Shown here: positions 12,657 to 20,799 of the stretch, piece after piece | How positions within the stretch are numbered: the stretch's first letter is position 1 | Layout: every line of letters begins with the position of its first letter | Assembly (NCBI GenBank): GCA_038213135.1 | Contig: JBBQTQ010000029.1 | Location: 1-29,713, forward strand | DNA from: JBBQTQ01 sp038213135 | GTDB taxonomy: Bacteria; Actinomycetota; Thermoleophilia; Gaiellales; Gaiellaceae | DNA: 29,713 nt | Reading direction: 5' to 3' | Notes under the pieces: generated by a model | The model's input: only the letters and a program-made list of their open reading frames with translations | Told to the model about the DNA's origin: nothing | Databases searched by the model: none | Translations under genes and position numbers: made by a program

Positions 12657-14313
12657 CCCGACGCAAGACCCGCTCGTCGCCGATCCGGCGGGTGAGGCCG
12701 TCCCCGTCGAAGCGCTCGAGGAGGAGCTGGGCCGTGCGGCGTGAGCTGCCGAGCAGGTCGCGGAAACGCGCGAGCGTGATCTTGCCGGCGGCGGCGCACT
12801 CCTCGAGCAGCGCAGTCTTTGCCTGCTCGTAGGCCCGCGGGCTGATGGCCAGCCCGTCGCCGACGCGGACGAGGCGCCCGTGCTCCTCGAGCAGCCGCGC
12901 GAGGCGGGCGTCCGCGATCTTCACGGGCTCGCTGCCGAGGGTTGCCTCGAGCGCCGCCGCGGCCGCCTCGTGCTCACCGAGCGCCGCCGCGGCACCGGGC
13001 CGGTAGAGCTTCCCGCCGCGCCGATCGAGACCGAGCAGCGGGGCGATCGCCGCGGCCCAGGGCGCGTTCGGGAACGGGATGCCGGGATCGAGCGGATCGG
13101 CGACCGCGAGCTGTTCGTCCAGCCGGGAGCGCAGCTGCTCGAGCCAGGTGACCGAGAAGATCCAGTCGCCCGCCTGCTCGAGACGGGCCGGCTCGCCGTC
13201 GAGCAGGTGGCGCAGGGAGCTGAGGCGCACCGGCTCGTGCACCGTGGCCGCGATCTCGCCGCGCTCCACCAGCGCGAGGCGCTCCGCGTCGAGCGCGCGC
13301 CTCGGCGCGGGGTCGATCACCAGCCCGCCACCGAGCGTCAGTCCGTCGCGGAGGACGACCCGGTCACCGCGGGCGGCGACGACCGGCTCGGCCAGACGAA
13401 GCTGCGCGTAGCGCTCTCCCGCACGGACGACCCGCGCGTAGACCTCTCCGGTGCCGTGGTGGACGTGCAGGCGGCGACCGCTCTCGATCGGCCCGAGCTC
13501 CTGAAGCACGACGTCGAGGCGGTAGCTCGCCGGGTACGCGCCCGGCTCGACGAGGGCGTCGCCGCGCCGTAGCCGATCACGGTCGACTCCCGGCAGGCTG
13601 ACGGCGACGCGCTGTCCTGCCTCCGCGCGCTCGACCGGCTTGTCGTGGACGTGCACGCTGCGGACGCGGACGTCCAGGCCGGCGGGCTCGGCGCGCAGCT
13701 CGGCTCCCTCGGAGATCGAGCCGGACCAGAGTGTCCCGGTCGCGACGGTGCCGATGCCACGGAGCGTGAAGACGCGGTCGACGTAGAGGCGCGTGGCTCC
13801 CTCGTGCCGGCTGTGCGGCGTCGCGTCGGCGGCGGTCGCGAGCCTCGCCCGCAGCTCGTCGAGCCCCAGCCCGGTCTTGGCGCTGACTGCGACGACGGGT
13901 GCGTCCGGGACGAGCTCGCGGGCCTCCTCCAGGGCGAGCTCGAGCATCTCCTCGTCGACCGCGTCGGCCTTTGTCACCGCCACGACGCCCCGCTCGATCC
14001 CGAGCAGCCGCAGGATCGCCAGGTGCTCGTGCGTCTGCGTCCGAGCGCCCTCGCCCGCGTCGATCACGAGCAGGAAGAGGTCGATGCCGGTCGCGCCCGC
14101 GACCATGTTGCGAACGAACCGCTCATGGCCCGGCACGTCGATCAGCGAGAGCCGGCGCCCGTCCGGCAGGTCGAGCGGTGCATAGCCGAGGTCGATCGAG
14201 ATGCCGCGCGTCTGCTCCTCGGGCAGCCGGTCGGTGTCCTTGCCGGTCAGCGCCCGCACGAGCCAGGTCTTGCCGTGGTCGATGTGGCCCGCGGTGCCGA
14301 CGGTCAGCGGCAC
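12646..14313 (-). CDS. selB: Selenocysteine-specific elongation factor SelB
   Basis: SelB brings Sec-tRNA to UGA codons marked by a SECIS element. The 555-aa product has an EF-Tu-like GTPase: G1 G-T-A-G-H-I-D-H-G-K-T (6-16), G3 D-V-P-G-H-E (59-64), G4 T-K-A-D (114-117) and S-A-K-T-G. It continues with domain II (Y-V-D-R-V-F-T-L-R-G-I-G-T-V-A-T-G-T) and domain III. The C-terminal ~200 residues are the winged-helix repeats that bind SECIS RNA, ending with A-G-K-I-T-L-A-R-F-R-D-L-L-G-S-S-R. It starts at GTG 14313, 10 nt inside the methyltransferase gene. Gene context (selA upstream, selC in the window) supports function. Confidence 0.97.
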   Translation of the reverse strand: MPLTVGTAGHIDHGKTWLVRALTGKDTDRLPEEQTRGISIDLGYAPLDLPDGRRLSLIDVPGHERFVRNMVAGATGIDLFLLVIDAGEGARTQTHEHLAILRLLGIERGVVAVTKADAVDEEMLELALEEARELVPDAPVVAVSAKTGLGLDELRARLATAADATPHSRHEGATRLYVDRVFTLRGIGTVATGTLWSGSISEGAELRAEPAGLDVRVRSVHVHDKPVERAEAGQRVAVSLPGVDRDRLRRGDALVEPGAYPASYRLDVVLQELGPIESGRRLHVHHGTGEVYARVVRAGERYAQLRLAEPVVAARGDRVVLRDGLTLGGGLVIDPAPRRALDAERLALVERGEIAATVHEPVRLSSLRHLLDGEPARLEQAGDWIFSVTWLEQLRSRLDEQLAVADPLDPGIPFPNAPWAAAIAPLLGLDRRGGKLYRPGAAAALGEHEAAAAALEATLGSEPVKIADARLARLLEEHGRLVRVGDGLAISPRAYEQAKTALLEECAAAGKITLARFRDLLGSSRRTAQLLLERFDGDGLTRRIGDERVLRRAKR

Positions 14314-15329
14314 GCGCGTCCCTCGCCGACATCACCTGGCGGCCGGCCTGGCCGACCTCCAGCGGCGTCCGAGGAACGCGCGACTGAGCCCTGGATCAGA
14401 CCGTCCTCGATCGAATCGGCGCGAAAGCCGCCGGCCTCGAGGAGCGCCTGCCACTCCTCCGCGGTGCGCTCTCGTCCGCCGGCGAGCGCGAGCATCAACA
14501 GGTCGAGCCACTTCGCGCCGTTCGGGTCGTTGCCGGGCGGGACGACCGACTCGTTGATCAGCAGGCGCGCGTGGGCAGGGGCCGAGGCTCGGATCGTGCG
14601 CAGGATCCTGGCCGCCTGCTCGTCGTTCCAGTCGTGGAGGATCTTGGAGAGGACGTAGGCGTCGCCCGCCGGCACCGATACGAAGAAGTCGCCCGCGACG
14701 AACTCGACACCCTCGCCGAGGGCAGCTTCGTCGCGAACGGTCTCCGGCAGATCGAAGACGATCCCGCGCAGCGCTGGCCGGCGCCTGACGAGCTCGGCGA
14801 GGAGGGCGCCGTTGCCGCCCCCGACGTCGACGACGGTCCCGACGCCCTGCCACTCGAGAGCGGCGAGCCGCTCGGCCGGCCGTCCGCGCTCCGCGGCCAT
14901 CGCGGCGTCGAAGGCGGCGCGCTCGTCGGGATGAGCCGCGAGCCAGGGCCAGAAGCCCGTGCCGAAACGGTTTGGGAAGGTGGCCTCCGCGCTCGCCGGG
15001 TCGAGGTCGTCGATCGCGCGGTAGAAGACTCCGCCGAACAGATGCGCGAACTCGCTCCAGCCCGCGCGGCGCAGGAGCAAGGACGCCTCGGTGTGCCCGA
15101 AGACGCCGGGCGGGTCCTCGACGAAGATGCCGTCGCTCGCGAGCGCGCGGAGGAGGCGGTGCAGCGTGTCGGGGTGCGCGCCGAGCTCAACTGCCAGCTC
15201 GGCCACCGGCCGTGGGCCGTCGGCGAGCGCTTCGGGCACGCCGAGGTCGACGACGACCGCGAGCGCCTTCGTCGCCATCGCGCCGCGCAGGAAGTCCCAG
15301 AGCAGCGCTTCCGGCGGGCGGTCGCTCAT
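14304..15329 (-). CDS. Class-II O-methyltransferase-like SAM enzyme inside the sel operon
   Basis: The product is 341 aa with the two-part layout of plant-type O-methyltransferases. An N-terminal winged-helix dimerisation domain (A-L-A-V-V-V-D-L-G-V-P-E-A-L-A-D-G, then H-P-D-T-L-H-R-L-L-R-A-L-A) is followed by a Rossmann domain. The SAM motif is V-V-D-V-G-G-G-N-G-A-L-L-A near 166-178. L-S-K-I-L-H-D-W-N-D carries the histidine that acts as general base in this family. The natural acceptor is unknown; relatives methylate hydroxyls of polyketides, carotenoids or phenolics. It overlaps selA by 4 nt (ATGA) and selB by 10 nt, so it is fully embedded in the selenocysteine operon. The last ~25 residues (G-G-R-P-G-R-P-P) look like read-through tail. 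Confidence 0.9.
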   Translation of the reverse strand: MSDRPPEALLWDFLRGAMATKALAVVVDLGVPEALADGPRPVAELAVELGAHPDTLHRLLRALASDGIFVEDPPGVFGHTEASLLLRRAGWSEFAHLFGGVFYRAIDDLDPASAEATFPNRFGTGFWPWLAAHPDERAAFDAAMAAERGRPAERLAALEWQGVGTVVDVGGGNGALLAELVRRRPALRGIVFDLPETVRDEAALGEGVEFVAGDFFVSVPAGDAYVLSKILHDWNDEQAARILRTIRASAPAHARLLINESVVPPGNDPNGAKWLDLLMLALAGGRERTAEEWQALLEAGGFRADSIEDGLIQGSVARSSDAAGGRPGRPPGDVGEGRACR

Positions 15330-16609
15330 CCGCGGGCGCGGAGCACTGCTGCGGCTACCTCGTCTGCCTCCGTGTCCGTCAGCGTCCGGCAGTCGAGCAG
15401 GAGGCGGCCGTCGCGGACGATCCCGATCACGGGCGGGTCGCCGTCCCGAAGCGGCTTCGCCAGCTCCTCCTCGACCGCGCAGGCGAAGCTCGGCAGCTCG
15501 GTGAGCGGGAGCGCGCCACCGCCGACTCGCGAGACCGTTTCTTCCACGGCGCCGCCTGTCGTCTGCGCGAGCCGCTCCGCCCTGGCCCGCACCGTCGTGA
15601 CCGGCTCGGCCAGCATCCGCAAGACGGGAATCTCCCGCGCTGCGCGCTCGGGGTCGAGGTAGAGCGACAGCGTCCCCTCGAGCGCGGCGAGGGTCAGCTT
15701 GTCGGCGCGCAGCGCGCGCTGGAGAGGGTGGCGGCGGAGGCGCTCGACGAGGTCGGCGCGGCCCGCCACGATTCCGGCCTGCGGCCCACCGAGCAGCTTG
15801 TCGCCCGAGAAGCAGACGAGGTCGGCGCCGGCGGCGAGGCTCTCCTTCGCGGCAGGCTCGTCCTCCAGATGCACGAGGACACCCGAGCCGAGGTCGTCGA
15901 CCAGGGGCAGGTCGTGCGCGCGGGCGACGCGGGCGAGCTCCCCGACCGAAGGCTGCTCGGTGAAGCCGACCACGCGGAAGTTCGACTGGTGCACTCGCAG
16001 GATCGCTGCCGTCGCCGGCCCGATCCCACGCTCGTAGTCGCCGACCCGGGTGCGGTTCGTCGTCCCGACTTCCACGAGTCGGGCGCCCGAGCGTGCGAGC
16101 ACATCCGGAATCCGGAATCCGTCGCCGATCTCGATCAGCTCGCCGCGCGAGACGAGCACCTCCCGGTCCTCCGCCAGCGCGGCGAGCGCGAGCAGCACTG
16201 CAGCCGCGTTGTTGTTGACGACGAGCGCCGCCTCGGCGCCGGTCAGGCGCCTGAGGATGTCGGCGCAGTGATCCTGACGAGAGCCGCGCCTGCCATCGTG
16301 GAGGTCGAGCTCGAGGTTCGAGTAGCCGCCGCCGACCTCGGCAACTCGAGCGAGGGCGGCTACGGAGAGCGGCGCCCGCCCGAGGTTCGTGTGCAGGATC
16401 ACCCCGGTCGCGTTGAGGACGCGCCGCAGCTGGAACGAGCGAGCCGTGGCCAGCTCCTGCTCCAGCCGCGCGGAAAGGTCACCCGGATCGTGGCCGGCCC
16501 GGATCTCCTCGCGCGCCCGCGCGAGCACCTCTCGTGCCGCCTCGACCGCCAGCGGATCGGCCGTCGAGCGCGCGAGCTCGTCCACCGAAGGCAGGTCGCG
16601 CAGTTCCAT
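15326..16609 (-). CDS. selA: L-seryl-tRNA(Sec) selenium transferase SelA
   Basis: SelA is a PLP enzyme that converts seryl-tRNA-Sec to selenocysteinyl-tRNA-Sec using selenophosphate. The 427-aa product has the N-terminal tRNA-binding region, then R-V-L-N-A-T-G-V-I-L-H-T-N-L-G-R (63-78). It also has Y-S-N-L-E-L-D-L near 96-103, V-N-N-N-A-A-A-V-L-L, and the PLP site F-S-G-D-K-L-L-G-G-P-Q-A-G with Lys271. The length is slightly under the E. coli enzyme (463 aa). ATG 16609 is only 6 nt from a -10-like TAGACT, suggesting a leaderless transcript for the whole selA-methyltransferase-selB operon. Confidence 0.97.
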   Translation of the reverse strand: MELRDLPSVDELARSTADPLAVEAAREVLARAREEIRAGHDPGDLSARLEQELATARSFQLRRVLNATGVILHTNLGRAPLSVAALARVAEVGGGYSNLELDLHDGRRGSRQDHCADILRRLTGAEAALVVNNNAAAVLLALAALAEDREVLVSRGELIEIGDGFRIPDVLARSGARLVEVGTTNRTRVGDYERGIGPATAAILRVHQSNFRVVGFTEQPSVGELARVARAHDLPLVDDLGSGVLVHLEDEPAAKESLAAGADLVCFSGDKLLGGPQAGIVAGRADLVERLRRHPLQRALRADKLTLAALEGTLSLYLDPERAAREIPVLRMLAEPVTTVRARAERLAQTTGGAVEETVSRVGGGALPLTELPSFACAVEEELAKPLRDGDPPVIGIVRDGRLLLDCRTLTDTEADEVAAAVLRARG

Positions 16610-16615
16610 GTCGTA

Positions 16616-16621
16616 AGTCTA
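16616..16621 (-). promoter_or_regulatory. -10 element for the selA operon
   Basis: On the minus strand TAGACT is followed by TACGAC and then the selA ATG at 16609. There is no Shine-Dalgarno, which fits leaderless initiation. It lies back to back with the dacF promoter. Confidence 0.4.
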
Positions 16622-16627
16622 GGGAGC

Positions 16628-16633
16628 TACAAT
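16628..16633 (+). promoter_or_regulatory. -10 element for the carboxypeptidase gene
   Basis: TACAAT matches TATAAT at five of six positions. It would give a transcript starting about 15 nt before the TTG at 16656. No good -35 is visible. Confidence 0.4.
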
Positions 16634-16655
16634 CAGGCACCTGAGCGGGTCGCTG

Positions 16656-17618
16656 TTGCAGGGAGGGAAAAGGAAGCGCAGGCTGTCGCTGCCCGCGCTC
16701 GCCGTGGCGCTCGTGGTCGCGGGGGTCGCTGTCGGCGCCTGGTCGCTGATCAACACCGGCGACGGGCCCGCGCCCGCCCAGGCCGCGAAGCCGACGCCGA
16801 TCCGAGCGGCGGCTCACGCCGCGCCTGTCGCCCCGCACCACGCGGCCCCGCCTCGCCTGCTCTTCCCTGGAGTGGCTCTCGCCCAAGGGCTGAGGATCAG
16901 CGGCCGCGCCGGAATCCTGATCGACGGCGCGAACGGCCAGGTGATCTGGCAAAAGCATCCGCACCAGGCGCTGCCGGTCGCCTCGCTGACGAAGATCATG
17001 ACCGCCGTCGTCGCACTCGAGCACCTCCGCCCGACCACGGTCGTCACGATCGAGCCTTCAGTTACACGCGTACCGCCTTTCCGCGAGGGTCTGCGTGCCG
17101 GCGAGCGCGTCCCGGCCTGGAAGCTCTTCTACGGGCTGATGCTCTACTCGGGCAACGACGACGCGCTTGCGCTGGCGCTCGCGTCGGCCGGAACCCGGCA
17201 CGCCTTCCTGGCGATGATGAACGCGAAGGCCCGCTCGCTCGGCTTGCGCGAGTCGCAATTCACGAGCACGAGCGGCGTCATCGACCGCGGCAACCACATG
17301 AGCGCGTGGGATCTCGCCGCGCTCTCCCGCTACGCGATGTGGCTCCCGCGCTTCCGCGCAGTCGTCCGCACGCGCGTCGCGCACGTGCCGTGGCCGGCAC
17401 CGGTGAACGGGAAGATCTACGTGAACCACAACCACCTGCTCGGCAAGTACCCGGGCGTGAACGGGATCAAGACCGGCTGGACGACGCTCTCGAAGCACTG
17501 CCTCGTGGTCTCGGCGCGGCGCCACGGCGTCTACCTGATCGCCGTCACCGTCGGCTCGACCAACGCCGACGACGACGTGAAGCGCCTGCTCGACTACGGT
17601 TTCTCTCACCGGGGATGA
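16656..17618 (+). CDS. D-alanyl-D-alanine carboxypeptidase (peptidase S11)
   Basis: This is a DacF/DacA-type penicillin-binding protein that trims D-Ala from peptidoglycan stem peptides outside the membrane. The 320-aa product carries S-L-T-K (Ser110 nucleophile, Lys113), Y-S-G-N (about 164-167) and K-T-G (272-274), the three S11 motifs in order. A signal anchor lies at about 10-32 (L-P-A-L-A-V-A-L-V-V-A-G-V-A-V-G), followed by an Ala/Pro/His-rich linker. The start is TTG 16656. The purine-rich GGGAGGG lies just after it rather than before, so the exact start is uncertain. Its stop overlaps the start of the VanW gene (ATGA). Confidence 0.9.
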   Translation: MQGGKRKRRLSLPALAVALVVAGVAVGAWSLINTGDGPAPAQAAKPTPIRAAAHAAPVAPHHAAPPRLLFPGVALAQGLRISGRAGILIDGANGQVIWQKHPHQALPVASLTKIMTAVVALEHLRPTTVVTIEPSVTRVPPFREGLRAGERVPAWKLFYGLMLYSGNDDALALALASAGTRHAFLAMMNAKARSLGLRESQFTSTSGVIDRGNHMSAWDLAALSRYAMWLPRFRAVVRTRVAHVPWPAPVNGKIYVNHNHLLGKYPGVNGIKTGWTTLSKHCLVVSARRHGVYLIAVTVGSTNADDDVKRLLDYGFSHRG

Positions 17619-19420
17619 CGAACGTTCAGTACACACTCTCCCGGCCCGCCCGCCGGCGGCGCCTGCGTGCGCTCGCCTTCGTCCTGGGCGGGCTCGCGCT
17701 CGTCGTTGGGGGGATCGCGGTCGCGTTGCTCGTCCGCACGCTCCAGTACCGCGGGGAGACGATGCCGGGCGTCCGCGTCTTCGGTCAGGAGGTCGGCGGC
17801 CAGAGCCGCAGCAGGCTGGAGCGGAGCATCGAGTCGATCGTCGGCGCCCGTCTCGCGCGGTCGATCCAGGTCGACGTGGGCGGGCGGTCGGTCAGCCTGG
17901 TTCCCTCACGCGTCCTCGGCGTCAACGCGCCGGCGACCGCCGGTGTGGCGCTGCATGCGGGCCAGAGCTCGTTCGTCCAGCGCGCCGAGACGCTGCTGCT
18001 CCCGTTCGGCCGCGCGCACGAGATCGTGCCGGTGCTGCGGATCCGACGTGGCGCCGCGGGCGCGTTCCTCGCCGAGCTCGCCGAGTACGGCCGCCAGCCG
18101 GCCGACGCGAATGTCGCGATGCAGGGCGTGACGCCGGTCGTGACGGCCGCGCGCGCGGGCACGGCACCGCTGGGGAACAGGCTGCTCGCCGACCTCGAGC
18201 GGGCTGTGCTTGCCGGGTCAGGCTCGGTGACCCTGAACTTCCGGCCGGCCGCGCCGAAGATCCCGACTCTGGCGGCGAAGGTCGCGGCAAGCCAGGCCTC
18301 GGCGATGCTCGGTGCCCCCGTCACGCTCAGCGCGAACGGCAACCAGGTCGGATCGCTCACCCCCGACACGCTCGCCGGCCTCCTTCGCTTCATCCCGCGC
18401 CGCACCGGCTACTCGGTCACACTCGACCGCGGCGCGCTGGCGACCGTCGTCGAGCCGTTCGTCAAGCCGCTCGAGACCGAGCCGAAGGACGCGACTTTCG
18501 CCGTCTCCGGTGACGCCGTCTCGGTCGTGCCCTCCCAGCCCGGCTTCAAGTTCGACCCGCGCGGCACGCTCGGCGCCGTGCTCGCCGCTGCCCGCCAGAG
18601 CAGCGCCCGCGACGCGGCCCTCACGCTGGCGCCAACCCAGCCGAAGCTCACGACCAAGAGGGCACAGGGCCTCGGGGTCACGACGAAGCTCGTCGACTAC
18701 ACAACCCAGATGGGCACCTCGTCCACGAACCGGATCCACAACGTGCACCTGATGGCCGACTTCATCGACGGCACGATCATCCGGCCGGGACAGACCTTCT
18801 CGTTCAACAAGGTCGTCGGCCCGCGCACCGCCGACCGCGGCTTCCTCGAGGGTCAGCAGATCGTGGGCAGCCTGACGCTTCCGGCGATCGGCGGCGGCGT
18901 CTGCCAGACGGCGACGACGCTCTTCAACGACGCGTTCGAGGCCGGCCTGACGATCACGCGCCGGATCAACCACAGCTACTACCTCAACCACTACCCGCTC
19001 GGCCGCGACGCCACGGTCTCCTATGGCGGCCCCGATCTCGTCTTCACGAACAACCTGAAGAGCGGGATCCTGATCAAGAGCTCCTACACCGACCAGACGC
19101 TGACCTTCACCTTCTACTCGACGCCGCAGAACCGCAAGGTCGTCTCGACCACGACCCCGCAGACGAACTGGACCGACCCGAAGGCGACCAACGCGTACGA
19201 CCCGAGCGGCCACGTCGCCGCGCCCGGGACGACCGTGACCGTCAAGGGCTCCGGCGAGCGCGGCTTCGACGTCACCGTCTACCGGAAGGTCTGGGAGGAC
19301 GGGAAGCTGATCAAGAACGACTCGTACTTCAGCCGCTACATCCCGGTCGGCGACACGCTCGTCTACGGCCCTGGCACGAAGCCGCCGACGCCGTACATCG
19401 TGCTTCCTTCCGGCCCGTAG
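17615..19420 (+). CDS. VanW-family protein with peptidoglycan-binding-like domain
   Basis: The 601-aa product is membrane-anchored by one helix at about 21-45 after an Arg-rich start. Residues ~60-340 contain repeated beta/alpha units like the PG_binding_4 domains found with VanW (V-N-A-P-A-T-A-G-V-A-L, D-R-G-A-L-A-T-V-V-E). The VanW domain covers ~352-500: T-S-S-T-N-R-I-H-N-V-H-L, I-R-P-G-Q-T-F-S-F-N-K, I-G-G-G-V-C-Q-T-A-T-T-L-F-N. A small C-terminal beta domain (P-G-T-T-V-T-V-K-G-S-G-E-R-G-F-D) resembles G5. VanW function is unknown; linkage to the carboxypeptidase suggests cell-wall work. The next gene converges with a single base between the stops or none. Confidence 0.92.
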   Translation: MTNVQYTLSRPARRRRLRALAFVLGGLALVVGGIAVALLVRTLQYRGETMPGVRVFGQEVGGQSRSRLERSIESIVGARLARSIQVDVGGRSVSLVPSRVLGVNAPATAGVALHAGQSSFVQRAETLLLPFGRAHEIVPVLRIRRGAAGAFLAELAEYGRQPADANVAMQGVTPVVTAARAGTAPLGNRLLADLERAVLAGSGSVTLNFRPAAPKIPTLAAKVAASQASAMLGAPVTLSANGNQVGSLTPDTLAGLLRFIPRRTGYSVTLDRGALATVVEPFVKPLETEPKDATFAVSGDAVSVVPSQPGFKFDPRGTLGAVLAAARQSSARDAALTLAPTQPKLTTKRAQGLGVTTKLVDYTTQMGTSSTNRIHNVHLMADFIDGTIIRPGQTFSFNKVVGPRTADRGFLEGQQIVGSLTLPAIGGGVCQTATTLFNDAFEAGLTITRRINHSYYLNHYPLGRDATVSYGGPDLVFTNNLKSGILIKSSYTDQTLTFTFYSTPQNRKVVSTTTPQTNWTDPKATNAYDPSGHVAAPGTTVTVKGSGERGFDVTVYRKVWEDGKLIKNDSYFSRYIPVGDTLVYGPGTKPPTPYIVLPSGP

Positions 19421-20119
19421 CTACTGCCCGTCCGCCTTGTGCGGTGCCGCGACCACGTGCGAGCAGCGGCGCTCGAAGCAGGCGAGGATCGTCTCGACCG
19501 TCTCCGCCGGATCGTCAGTGAGGACGACCAGCTCGAGGTCGCTCGGCGAGATCATCCGTTCGTGGAGGAGCTTCTCCTCCCACCAGCGGATCAGCCCGCG
19601 CCAGTGCTCGGAGCCGAAGAGGACGACCGGGAAGTGGAGCAGCTTGCCGGTCTGGATCAGGGTGAGCGCCTCGAACATCTCGTCGAGCGTCCCGAAGCCG
19701 CCAGGCATCATCACGAACCCTTCCGCCGCCTTCACGAGCATCACCTTGCGCGCGTAGAAGTGGCGGAAGGTGACCTCGAGGTCGAGGTAGGGGTTCGCGC
19801 GCTGCTCGTGCGGGAGCTCGATGTTGAAGCCGACCGAGCGGCCGCCCGCGTCCTTGGCGCCGCGGTTCGCCGCCTCCATCGCGCCGGGGCCGCCGCCGGT
19901 CACGACCGCGAACCCGGCTTTCGCCAAGCCGTGTCCGACCTTGCGAGCCTGCGCGTAGATCGGGTCGCTCTCTCCAATGCGGGCCGAGCCGAAGACCGTC
20001 ACCGCAGGCCCGCCGATCCGCTCGACCGCCTCGAAGCCCTCGCGGAACTCGTCCCCGATCAGCTCGATCTCGGACTCGACGTCCGGGCCGTGCCGCTGGA
20101 GGATCTGGCGGTCTTCCAC
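19421..20119 (-). CDS. LOG-like Rossmann-fold nucleotide hydrolase (TIGR00730 type)
   Basis: The product is 232 aa from GTG 20119. The family marks are V-F-G-S-A-R-I-G (43-50), T-G-G-G-P-G-A-M-E-A-A-N-R-G (74-87) and P-G-G-F-G-T-L-D-E-M-F-E (139-150). Proteins with these motifs cleave nucleoside 5'-monophosphates to base plus ribose 5-phosphate, producing cytokinins in some lineages and recycling nucleotides in others. Its GTG overlaps the stop of the M50 protease (TAGTG), so it is read by coupling and lacks its own Shine-Dalgarno. The larger open frame to 20998 is not used. The Cys/His-rich end (F-E-R-R-C-S-H) is not part of the family core. Confidence 0.92.
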   Translation of the reverse strand: MEDRQILQRHGPDVESEIELIGDEFREGFEAVERIGGPAVTVFGSARIGESDPIYAQARKVGHGLAKAGFAVVTGGGPGAMEAANRGAKDAGGRSVGFNIELPHEQRANPYLDLEVTFRHFYARKVMLVKAAEGFVMMPGGFGTLDEMFEALTLIQTGKLLHFPVVLFGSEHWRGLIRWWEEKLLHERMISPSDLELVVLTDDPAETVETILACFERRCSHVVAAPHKADGQ

Positions 20120-20772
20120 TACAGCCGATGTTGGGGTACATGGGCTGCCCACATACCGAGCGCCAACAGGCCCGCGAGAAGGAGATACGCGGCGCCGAGT
20201 CCATAGGCCCGGCGAGGTGCGCCGCCGAGGCGCAGGAAGCGGAAGGAGCGCGCGATCGCGCCGCCGTCGAGGAAGCCGATCGGGAGCATGTTGAAGAGGT
20301 TCAGCAGGAAGCCGGTGTAGCCGAGCGCCTGCAGCAGCCCGGAGCTCCGAACCTCGCCGATCCCGTAGACGATCGCCGCACCGAGTCCGCCCACGAGCGG
20401 CCCGGCGATCGCTACCTTCGCGTGCTGCCAGGGGTTGATCCGGTCGTCCTTGATCGCGACAAACGCGCCGATGAACGGGATGAAGATCGGTAGCGACGGA
20501 TGCAGTCCGAGCGCGCGAGCCTCGAAGTAGTGGCCGAGCTCGTGGACGAGGATCAGCAGGACGATCCCGATCGCGAACTGCCAGCCCCAGATCAGCGCGT
20601 AGCCGCCGACCGCGACGAAGATCGCGAAGAACTTGGCGAAGGTGAAGCCGAGCTTGATGACCGCCGCGCCGACGCAGATGATCGGCCCCCAGATCTTCGC
20701 CCAGAGACAGCTCCAGTACGTGCCCCGCGGCTGGATCGGCTCGTAGTCGCGCGGATCGGAGACGGGCTCCAT
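20119..20772 (-). CDS. Site-2-protease-like zinc metalloprotease (M50)
   Basis: The 217-aa integral membrane protein has H-E-L-G-H at 77-81 in a membrane helix. N-L-F-N-M-L-P-I-G-F-L-D-G-G (158-171) supplies the third zinc ligand (Asp169), so it keeps the complete S2P active site. There are no PDZ or CBS domains. Such short M50 proteins are widespread, and their substrates are mostly unknown. At least five hydrophobic segments are visible. A -10-like TACGGT (minus strand) lies 8 nt before the ATG, so the M50-LOG pair probably has a leaderless promoter. Confidence 0.9.
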   Translation of the reverse strand: MEPVSDPRDYEPIQPRGTYWSCLWAKIWGPIICVGAAVIKLGFTFAKFFAIFVAVGGYALIWGWQFAIGIVLLILVHELGHYFEARALGLHPSLPIFIPFIGAFVAIKDDRINPWQHAKVAIAGPLVGGLGAAIVYGIGEVRSSGLLQALGYTGFLLNLFNMLPIGFLDGGAIARSFRFLRLGGAPRRAYGLGAAYLLLAGLLALGMWAAHVPQHRL

Positions 20773-20780
20773 CTGGCCAA

Positions 20781-20786
20781 ACCGTA
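20781..20786 (-). promoter_or_regulatory. -10 element for the M50-LOG operon
   Basis: TACGGT on the minus strand ends 8 nt before the ATG at 20772; no Shine-Dalgarno is present in that gap. Confidence 0.3.
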
Positions 20787-20799
20787 GCGGGCCTCCTAG

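Noticed and set aside
14972..17614. Very long open plus-strand frame ahead of the VanW gene, antisense to selA and part of the methyltransferase
   Set aside because: It is the GC-rich shadow of selA; the protein is Arg/Ala/Gly-rich without any domain. The VanW start is fixed by the ATGA overlap and the membrane helix.
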